A DNA stretch of 11,618 nucleotides from Fen-1118 sp964491625 (lineage in GTDB: Bacteria; Myxococcota_A; Polyangia; Fen-1088), in assembly GCA_964491625.1 (NCBI GenBank), contig CAZBIU010000217.1:1-11618 (forward strand), read 5' to 3'. The notes below the pieces were generated by a model, which worked only from the letters and a program-made list of their open reading frames with translations, had not been told where the DNA came from and ran no database searches. A program made the position numbers and the translations under genes. Below, piece after piece: positions 6,675 through 11,618 of this stretch (the first letter of the stretch is position 1; the number at the start of each line of letters is the position of its first letter).

Positions 6675-7247
6675 ATGCCTATCGATTCACCCAAAGCGCA
6701 TCTCTACCACTCGATCAAGCTGGAAGTGGCCAAGCTAAAGCTGGGCCACGGCGGACGCAAGGCCACCAATGCGGATCTCAACCTGGTCGCCTACATCGAC
6801 ATGATGACGATGCTTGTCATCTTCCTGCTCATGTCGTTCTCGGCCACCGGCGAGATCCTTTTCGTACAGAAGAACATCACCCTGCCTGACGCCCAAAACT
6901 GGACCGACCTCGAGCGCGCACCGGTCATCGGTGTGACCAAAGACGTCGTTACCTTGGACGGCCGGCAGGTGGCCACCGGCGAGGACCTGATGAAGGACTC
7001 CGCCACCGGCGACATGAAGATCACCGAGCTCCATGACGAGCTGGTGACTCAGAAGAACAACTACAAGCTCCTCCACCCGTCCGAGGATTTCAAAGGCGTT
7101 TGCATCATCCAGTCCGACAAGAACGTGGAATTCAAGATGCTGCGCAAAGTGATGTTCTCGGCCGCGGCGGCGGGCTACCAGAACGTCAACTTCGCGGTCC
7201 GTCCCAAAGCCAAGGGAGGCGCAGCAGCGCCAGCCGCCGGCGAGTAG
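6675..7247 (+). CDS. ExbD/TolR family protein, second copy
   Basis: The 190-residue second ExbD/TolR-type protein has a longer cytoplasmic N-terminus (about 35 residues) with a basic stretch, then the helix LVAYIDMMTMLVIFLLMSF (about 37-55) with the conserved Asp42. The NADLNLVAYID lead-in closely mirrors NANLNLVPYID of the first copy, which supports common descent, while the periplasmic parts are quite different. The periplasmic domain (about 65-178) contains VIGVTKDVVTLDGRQV, a helix ITELHDELVTQK and the KGVCIIQSDKNVEFKMLRKVM segment typical of the family's C-terminal half. The tail is Ala/Gly-rich. GAGGGA at 6665-6670 precedes the ATG. The operon ends here or continues, after a hairpin, into the HEAT lipoprotein. 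Confidence 0.92.
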   Translation: MPIDSPKAHLYHSIKLEVAKLKLGHGGRKATNADLNLVAYIDMMTMLVIFLLMSFSATGEILFVQKNITLPDAQNWTDLERAPVIGVTKDVVTLDGRQVATGEDLMKDSATGDMKITELHDELVTQKNNYKLLHPSEDFKGVCIIQSDKNVEFKMLRKVMFSAAAAGYQNVNFAVRPKAKGGAAAPAAGE

Positions 7248-7299
7248 AGTAGACGCGGGCTCCTCCCAGGGCCCTTCCACTCGCTCAGCTTGTCTCGTA

Positions 7300-7327
7300 G
7301 CGGCCGGCTCCACTAGGGGTCGGCCGC
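7300..7327 (+). terminator. Strong hairpin between the exbD pair and the HEAT gene
   Basis: Arms 7300-7311 and 7316-7327 form a 12-bp stem (two G-U pairs, the rest Watson-Crick) with loop ACTA; the outer part is GCGGCCG with CGGCCGC. The downstream bases AGGTTTATG are not a clean U-tract, so this may be a partial terminator, an mRNA-stabilising 3' end, or a site that lowers expression of the HEAT gene relative to the motor genes. Confidence 0.5.
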
Positions 7328-7354
7328 AGGTTTATGTGGTGTTTTCTCTTTTCT

Positions 7355-7361
7355 GGGGAGG
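7355..7361 (+). promoter_or_regulatory. Shine-Dalgarno fixing the HEAT lipoprotein start
   Basis: GGGGAGG is 7 bases before the ATG at 7369. It decides for this start over a GTG 33 bases upstream at 7336, which would disrupt the lipoprotein signal peptide. Confidence 0.8.
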
Positions 7362-7368
7362 TCCCTCG

Positions 7369-8934
7369 ATGCAGATCCGACAGCTCGCAGTATTGTCCCT
7401 GATTGCCGGCCTAAGCCTGCCTGCTTGTACTGGAGATCCCAATGATCCCATGACCTGGGCCAAGAAGCTTGGCAACGTCCGCGACCAGCAGGAAGCGCTC
7501 AATCAGCTGGCCCGCATGGGCGTAGAGCGGGCCAGGCCTGCTCTGCCATCGCTCGTTGCCCTGTACAAGGAGACCAAGAAGCCCGAGCACCTGGAAGCAT
7601 TGGTACGCTTCAAGGATCCGGGCTGCATCCCCCTGTTCGTGGACGCGCTCGACTTCACAGAGGACGACTTCGACCGCGCCATCGTAGCCGCGGGCGCCTT
7701 GGGCGACTTGCGGGAAAAGGCGACCGATGCCGTGCCGGCTTTGGTCAAGGCCGTCGAGCATCAGTTGCCCATCAAATCGCGCGCCAACAACGTCCGGCTT
7801 GCCGCCGTCCGAGCGCTGGTCAAGATCGGCGATAAACGTGCGGTTCCCTCCCTGATGAAGATCCTCAGCACCTCGGCCGATGAGCAGGACTTCCTGCTCA
7901 ACCAGAAGTCGGCCCTGGGCTTGGCCGAGCTGCGCGACCCACAGGCGATTCCGGCGCTGATCAAGGGTATGTTTATGACCGGCCGGGGCGCGAACATCTT
8001 CCAGGAATGCCGCCTGGGCCTCGTGCGCATGGGCGAGCCCGCGGTAGCACCTCTCGTCCAGCTGCTCAACGAAAAGAACCCCGAAATCAACGAGATGGCC
8101 AAGAAGCTGGACTTCGACAAGTACAGCCCCGGCATCGTCCGGTTCAAGGCCGCGATGATTCTCGGCGACCTGCGTGCAGCGAGCGCAGTAAAGGCGTTGG
8201 CAGCCAATCTGAAGGTTCCCGCAAAATCCGGCGAGCACAAGTCGATCCTGATCTCGCTTGGCTTCATCGGCACCAAGGAGGCGGTGGACGTCCTTCTCAG
8301 CGTTCTCAAGGACAAGAAGGCCGACGCGCCCACCCGCCAGGCTGCTGAAGACGGCATCTACCTCTCTGGCGATCGTCGCGCGGTACCCATCCTGATGGAA
8401 ACCGCAAAGTCTGGCTACGTCGTGGTTGACGGCCAGAAGGCTTCCGATCTGCGCGCCAACGCGGCCATCGACCTGGCTCGCATCGCAGGCCCTGAGCAGT
8501 ACGACGAATTCAAGGCCCTTGCCGACAAAGAAAAGGAAGTCCAGGGCGTGTTCGGCGAGGCGCTCGATCGCATGCAGGTTGCCCGGGAGTGTGGCAACAA
8601 GATCGAGTGCTACGGCAAGCACCTCAGCGACCCGTCGTGGCCACGGGCCGAGAAGGCCTCCTTCTGGATCGGCTTCTCCGGCAACGCGAAGCAGGGTGTG
8701 CCGTTGCTTCTGGCGGCACTCAAACCGGTGTCCACGCTCAGCCAGGACCGATACCCGGTGCAGCAGGCGCTGCTTCAATCGTTGGCACGGTTGGCAACCA
8801 AGAATGACAAGGCCGTCATCGAGGCTCTGGAAAAGCAAATTGAGCGCGACGAGAACGCGGTTCGCCTGCCGGGGGCGCGCGACCTGCTCGGCGAAACCCG
8901 CGTGACCCTCGCCGTCATCGAAAACAAGGCCTGA
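7369..8934 (+). CDS. HEAT-repeat lipoprotein
   Basis: The 521-residue protein starts with a lipoprotein signal peptide, MQIRQLAVLSLIAGLSLPAC, with the lipobox cysteine at residue 20 followed by TGD. The +2 residue is Thr, not Asp, so by the E. coli Lol rule it would go to the outer membrane; whether that rule holds here is unknown. The rest is a solenoid of HEAT or PBS-lyase-like helical repeats, for example VRLAAVRALVKIGDKRAVPS, KSALGLAELRDPQAIPALI, FKAAMILGDLRAASAVKAL and TRQAAEDGIYLSGDRRAVPI. Such repeats bind protein partners. Two cysteines (ECGNKIEC, about residues 408-415) may pair in the periplasm. Its position just after the ExbB/ExbD genes suggests an accessory or outer-membrane partner for the motor, which is inference. 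The repeat assignment is firm; the function is not known. Confidence 0.88.
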   Translation: MQIRQLAVLSLIAGLSLPACTGDPNDPMTWAKKLGNVRDQQEALNQLARMGVERARPALPSLVALYKETKKPEHLEALVRFKDPGCIPLFVDALDFTEDDFDRAIVAAGALGDLREKATDAVPALVKAVEHQLPIKSRANNVRLAAVRALVKIGDKRAVPSLMKILSTSADEQDFLLNQKSALGLAELRDPQAIPALIKGMFMTGRGANIFQECRLGLVRMGEPAVAPLVQLLNEKNPEINEMAKKLDFDKYSPGIVRFKAAMILGDLRAASAVKALAANLKVPAKSGEHKSILISLGFIGTKEAVDVLLSVLKDKKADAPTRQAAEDGIYLSGDRRAVPILMETAKSGYVVVDGQKASDLRANAAIDLARIAGPEQYDEFKALADKEKEVQGVFGEALDRMQVARECGNKIECYGKHLSDPSWPRAEKASFWIGFSGNAKQGVPLLLAALKPVSTLSQDRYPVQQALLQSLARLATKNDKAVIEALEKQIERDENAVRLPGARDLLGETRVTLAVIENKA

Positions 8935-9122
8935 TGCTCGGAGATGCGGTCGACCTCACTGGGCTTCGCCCGACGAAGCCCAAGCGAGGAAAAGCATGGG
9001 AGCCCAGCGCGGGTCCCGATCTCCGCGTTGGCGAAGGCAGGCTTTGCCCCCGCGCGAAGCGCGCTGTGGCCCGGCGCGGGAGGGCTTGGGAGCTCTTCCA
9101 GGGTTCCCACGTCGACGAGACG
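8935..9122. repeat. Hairpin-rich convergent gap between the HEAT gene and queF
   Basis: The gap contains a perfect 9-bp stem, TGGGCTTCG (8960-8968) with CGAAGCCCA (8974-8982), loop CCCGA. It is extended by four more pairs (8954-8957 with 8986-8989) across a small internal loop. There is no U-tract on either strand, so it is not a classic terminator, though it sits where two converging transcripts end. Further on are short self-complementary pieces such as GCGCGAAGCGCG (9052-9063), and a GGGAGC word occurs twice (8998 and 9088). This composition could be a dispersed intergenic repeat; a whole-genome comparison would be needed to tell. Confidence 0.45.
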
Positions 9123-9485
9123 CTACCGTGTTTCGTCAGTGTGCTCGGCGACGACCACGGTGTGAATGCCGCCGCGGACCATGAAGTCGCCCTCGACGCG
9201 CGCCCGGCGCGGCTTCGTGGCCGAAACCAAGTCGTCGAGGATCTTGTTGGTCACGGCCTCGTGGAACGCTCCTTCGTTGCGGTAGGACCACAGGTAGAGC
9301 TTCCACGATTTCAGCTCGACGCACAGCCGGTCCGGAACGTACTCGATCCGGATGGTGGCGAAGTCGGGTTGGCCCGTCTTGGGACACAGGCACGTGAACT
9401 CGGGACATTCAAAGCGAATGACGTAGTCCCGTTCTGGGTTCGGGTTGGGAAAGGTTTCGAGGCTCTTGGACGGTGTCGTTGCCAT
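9123..9485 (-). CDS. queF: NADPH-dependent 7-cyano-7-deazaguanine reductase QueF (short, type I)
   Basis: QueF reduces the nitrile of preQ0 to the amine of preQ1 with NADPH in the queuosine tRNA-modification pathway. The protein is 120 residues from the ATG at 9485, the length of the single-domain type I (YkvM-like) enzymes. Signature segments are CPEFTCLCPKTGQPDFA, with the catalytic cysteine in LCPKTGQPD (Cys34 from this start) and the conserved aspartate in QPDFATI. The QueF motif follows as VELKSWKLYLWSYRNEG, then FHE with the substrate-binding Glu, and a C-terminal VRGGI strand. An upstream ATG at 9500 is also in frame, but the AGGGG just before 9485 and the protein alignment favour the shorter start. 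It stands alone, convergent with the HEAT gene and divergent from the cupredoxin gene. No preQ1 riboswitch is visible in the 74-base upstream gap. Confidence 0.95.
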   Translation of the reverse strand: MATTPSKSLETFPNPNPERDYVIRFECPEFTCLCPKTGQPDFATIRIEYVPDRLCVELKSWKLYLWSYRNEGAFHEAVTNKILDDLVSATKPRRARVEGDFMVRGGIHTVVVAEHTDETR

Positions 9486-9559
9486 AGAGCCCCTAAGCAT
9501 ACCAGTTCATGGCGCACGGCCGGCGTGACGTCGTCTTCTTGCCGCGGAGGCCTCCCCCT

Positions 9560-10276
9560 ATGAAGCGATACCTTCCTCACCCCCGCCCCTTCCTACTTGG
9601 GATAGGCGCTCTCGCATGTGCTCTGTCTTGGCCCGCGGCAACCGAAGCGGGCGCGACAGCCACCGTGAAAGACACGATTCGACTTCCAGCCACCCTCAAG
9701 AGCGGAAGGCGTTTCTTGGGCCATTGGCGGGTCGAGAACACCAACGTTGCCGTGCAGCACGGGGGCATGAAGGGTCAAACCCTGGTTCTGCTCACGGGGC
9801 CCCAGTTCCAGTCGGTTCCACCCAAGAGCGTATCGGTGGAGATCGCGGGACTCCAGGCCACGCCGCCGGCGGTCGTGATCAGCGAGGGCTCGGTGGTCGA
9901 GTTCAAGAACTCCGACAAGGTTTCCCATGACCTGTCGATTCCGGACCATTCCGAGATCATGCCGCCCGAGCGGCTGGCGGCTGGCACGGTCCGCAAGCAG
10001 CGCTTCGGGACCGCCGGTGCCTACGTCGTCCGCTGCACCGAGTACCCGCACATCGCCATCTCGGTCATCGTTACCAGCTCCCCGATGTTCGCCATTGCCG
10101 AGGAAAAGGGGGCTTTCAAGATCAACGACGTTCCGGAAGGACACGCGACCTTGAAAGTCTGGAGCAACGGGCGTTGGGTTCACGAACAAGAAGTCGATAT
10201 CACGTCGCGAGGGTTGGATTTGTCCATCAAGGTTGCGGGGGCGAGCGACAGGGAAAGCACGGACGAGGAGAAGTAA
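9560..10276 (+). CDS. Exported cupredoxin-like protein with an altered copper site
   Basis: The 238-residue protein has a signal peptide (FLLGIGALACALSWPAATEA, residues 11-30). Residues about 100-172 look like a plastocyanin-type cupredoxin domain: AVVISEGSVVEFKNSD, then SHDLSIPD with His123, and the closing strand VVRCTEYPHIAISVIV with Cys159. In the related methylamine-utilisation/plastocyanin-like proteins the closing loop reads C-x2-H-x2-M; here those places hold Tyr162 and Ile165, with His164 nearby. Residues about 178-212 form a small beta domain (GAFKINDVPEGHATLKVW) of the kind that follows such cupredoxins. The C-terminal tail is acidic. The ATG at 9560 has GGAGG at 9546-9550. The next gene starts three bases after this stop, so the two are probably co-translated. 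Copper binding is uncertain. Confidence 0.8.
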   Translation: MKRYLPHPRPFLLGIGALACALSWPAATEAGATATVKDTIRLPATLKSGRRFLGHWRVENTNVAVQHGGMKGQTLVLLTGPQFQSVPPKSVSVEIAGLQATPPAVVISEGSVVEFKNSDKVSHDLSIPDHSEIMPPERLAAGTVRKQRFGTAGAYVVRCTEYPHIAISVIVTSSPMFAIAEEKGAFKINDVPEGHATLKVWSNGRWVHEQEVDITSRGLDLSIKVAGASDRESTDEEK

Positions 10277-10279
10277 ACG

Positions 10280-11618
10280 ATGTTCCTCTCCAAGATCTGG
10301 TTCGTCCTGGTAGGTCTCCTGGCCGGCGTGGCCGTCACGGCCGCCTTCGTGGCGCCGCGGCCCGCCGATCGTCACATCGAGCAGCTGGAAGGCCAGCGAT
10401 TGGACCGCGCGCAGTACGCGGCCGAGCAGATGCTGAAGAACGATGCGCGCCGTTGGATCGACTACGTCGCCAAGCTGGGCACCGATGGCAAGCTGATCGA
10501 TGCACTGGATTCTGCCAGCCGCGGCAGCGACTTGCACCCGTTGCACGACGCGGTTCGGAACCGACTGCGCGATCTGGTGCCGGATCGCCAGGGCATCGGA
10601 GTGGAATCGATCATTGCCGTGGATTCGAAGGGCCGGGTGGTTGCCCGTGTCGGTGACGACGAAGGCGAATTCGGTGAATCGATTGCCGGTGCCGAGGTGG
10701 TCGCAGACGCCCTGCGCGGGTATCTCTCCGACGACGTCTGGGGTGCGAGCAATCGCCTGCGGCGAATCGCGGCGGCGCCGGTGTTGTCCAAGACCCACGA
10801 CAGGATCGTCGGTGCACTGGTGGCTGCGGTGGAAACCGGCAAGCGCCTGGCCGAAATGTGGCGGCAAAACCTCGGCGTCGAGGTCGCCGTCGTCCTGCGC
10901 AAGCAGGTGCTGTCGTCCACCCTGCCCGAGGCGCTGCTAAACCAATTGCCCGAGGTGATTGAAGAGCACGCAGCCGAGATTGCCAGCCACAAGCGCTCTC
11001 GCGCGCTACCCCTTTACATGGGCAATGAGCGGCTACTCATGGTCGCAGCGCCCTTCATCGGCGAGGCCGCCGAGCAGCACGCGTACTACGTTCTCTTAAC
11101 CAAGAAGTCGCCCGAGTCCGACCCGTGGGCGCTCCTATCCAGCACCTCATCGGATGATCTGAGGTGGGGCAAGTTCCCATGGCTCCCGCTCGGGGGCGGC
11201 CTCTTGGCTGTGATTGGGATCGGGCTTTTCTTGCAGCACCACGAGGTGGAAGGTCCGCTCTCGCGCCTGCGCGCCGAGGTGCGCGCGATGTCGAAGCAGG
11301 AGATCTACAAGATCGGAGACACCAAGTATGGTGGAAAATTGGGTGGTATCGCCCGCGATATCAATGCCTCCGTCGAACACTTTACCCATGCCCCGCTGCC
11401 CAAGAGCGAGACGGCGAAGAAGGATATCTCGGCCATCCTCGATCCTAGGGCTGCATCGTCCGACGGGAAGTCGTTCGACGTGTCCAGCATGGCCGCATCC
11501 AAACCGGCGGTGCCACCGCCGGCCGCCATGGCGGCGTCGCTTTTCGGCGTGCCCAAAACGGCCCCTGGGCCCGCCGGACAACCACCCGCGCTGGCAGCCT
11601 CGGTAGCAGCACCACAGA
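10280..11618 (+). CDS. Membrane sensor with Cache-like periplasmic domain and HAMP-like segment, partial
   Basis: The frame is open from the ATG at 10280 to the right edge, at least 446 residues, so the C-terminus is missing. TM1 is about residues 6-25 (IWFVLVGLLAGVAVTAAFV) and TM2 about 300-318 (WLPLGGGLLAVIGIGLFL). Between them lies a periplasmic sensing domain with a Cache-like pattern: ESIIAVDSKGRVVARVGDDE, then AGAEVVADALRGYLSDDVWG, then RIAAAPVL and RIVGALVAAVETG. After TM2, EVEGPLSRLRAEVRAMSKQE resembles a HAMP linker, with GGIARDINASVEHF as its second helix. From about residue 372 the chain becomes Ala/Pro/Ser-rich and looks disordered. No kinase, cyclase or chemotaxis output domain appears before the edge. 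GAGGAG at 10265-10270, overlapping the end of the upstream gene, serves as ribosome site, and the spacing implies coupling to the cupredoxin-like protein. Confidence 0.75.
   Translation, partial: MFLSKIWFVLVGLLAGVAVTAAFVAPRPADRHIEQLEGQRLDRAQYAAEQMLKNDARRWIDYVAKLGTDGKLIDALDSASRGSDLHPLHDAVRNRLRDLVPDRQGIGVESIIAVDSKGRVVARVGDDEGEFGESIAGAEVVADALRGYLSDDVWGASNRLRRIAAAPVLSKTHDRIVGALVAAVETGKRLAEMWRQNLGVEVAVVLRKQVLSSTLPEALLNQLPEVIEEHAAEIASHKRSRALPLYMGNERLLMVAAPFIGEAAEQHAYYVLLTKKSPESDPWALLSSTSSDDLRWGKFPWLPLGGGLLAVIGIGLFLQHHEVEGPLSRLRAEVRAMSKQEIYKIGDTKYGGKLGGIARDINASVEHFTHAPLPKSETAKKDISAILDPRAASSDGKSFDVSSMAASKPAVPPPAAMAASLFGVPKTAPGPAGQPPALAASVAAPQ

Noticed and set aside
7411..8838. Minus-strand open frame of 475 codons opposite the HEAT gene
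   Set aside because: The HEAT repeats and lipoprotein signal on the plus strand are clear; the antisense frame is composition-driven.
9486..9559. preQ1 riboswitch upstream of queF
   Set aside because: The 74-base gap shows no preQ1 aptamer pattern (short hairpin followed by an A-rich tail), so none is called.
8934..9563. Plus-strand open frame of 209 codons across the gap and antisense to queF
   Set aside because: It covers queF on the wrong strand and the rest is hairpin-rich GC sequence with no protein-like pattern.
9593..10867. Minus-strand open frame of 424 codons opposite the cupredoxin and sensor genes
   Set aside because: It has no recognisable domain, and the plus strand carries two coherent proteins with signal peptide, membrane segments and ribosome sites.

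Overview
The window is high-GC bacterial DNA with compact, mostly Shine-Dalgarno-led genes. Its content fits a Gram-negative proteobacterium-like organism: ExbB/ExbD motor subunits, a lipobox lipoprotein and several signal peptides. The tandem TolQ/TolR-type genes, HEAT-repeat lipoprotein, Ala/Pro-rich tails and a possible sigma-54 promoter make a member of the Myxococcota (former deltaproteobacteria) my best guess. That placement is inference, since no rRNA or taxonomic marker gene is present.

Left part (about 1-4392), all on the minus strand. Read in the direction of transcription it starts with a small membrane-anchored TPR-like protein (4392-3790), closed by a strong intrinsic terminator (3759-3726). 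Next is a secreted putative glycoside hydrolase of the DUF4015/PF13200 type (about 3612-2194). A short gap then holds a plausible sigma-70 promoter and a textbook TPP riboswitch (about 2154-2071). The riboswitch leads straight into thiC (2062-440, TTG start), whose Shine-Dalgarno sequence lies in the last bases of the aptamer. The thiC stop overlaps the start of a secreted TPR protein that runs off the left edge, so this TPR gene is probably under thiamine control too.

Middle (4393-8934), plus strand. A 418-base divergent intergenic region with a candidate sigma-54 promoter precedes a motor operon: two tandem ExbB/TolQ/MotA-type proteins, then two ExbD/TolR-type proteins, then (after a 12-bp hairpin) a HEAT-repeat lipoprotein. 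The two ExbB genes share a 93-base block with one mismatch, inside otherwise diverged genes, which looks like recent gene conversion. The set resembles proton-driven motors (Tol/Exb, or the Agl/Glt gliding motors of myxobacteria), but no TonB, TolA or gliding partner is in view.

Right part (8935-11618). A hairpin-rich gap separates the HEAT gene from a convergent queF (queuosine biosynthesis, minus strand). Divergent from queF is a two-gene unit: an exported cupredoxin-like protein with an altered copper site, and, three bases after its stop codon, a Cache/HAMP-like transmembrane sensor that runs off the right edge without showing an output domain.

I see no tRNA, rRNA, CRISPR array, insertion sequence or prophage gene. 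The most noteworthy items are the two-ExbB/two-ExbD motor operon with its gene-conversion signature, the riboswitch-thiC-TPR arrangement, and the cupredoxin-sensor pair.
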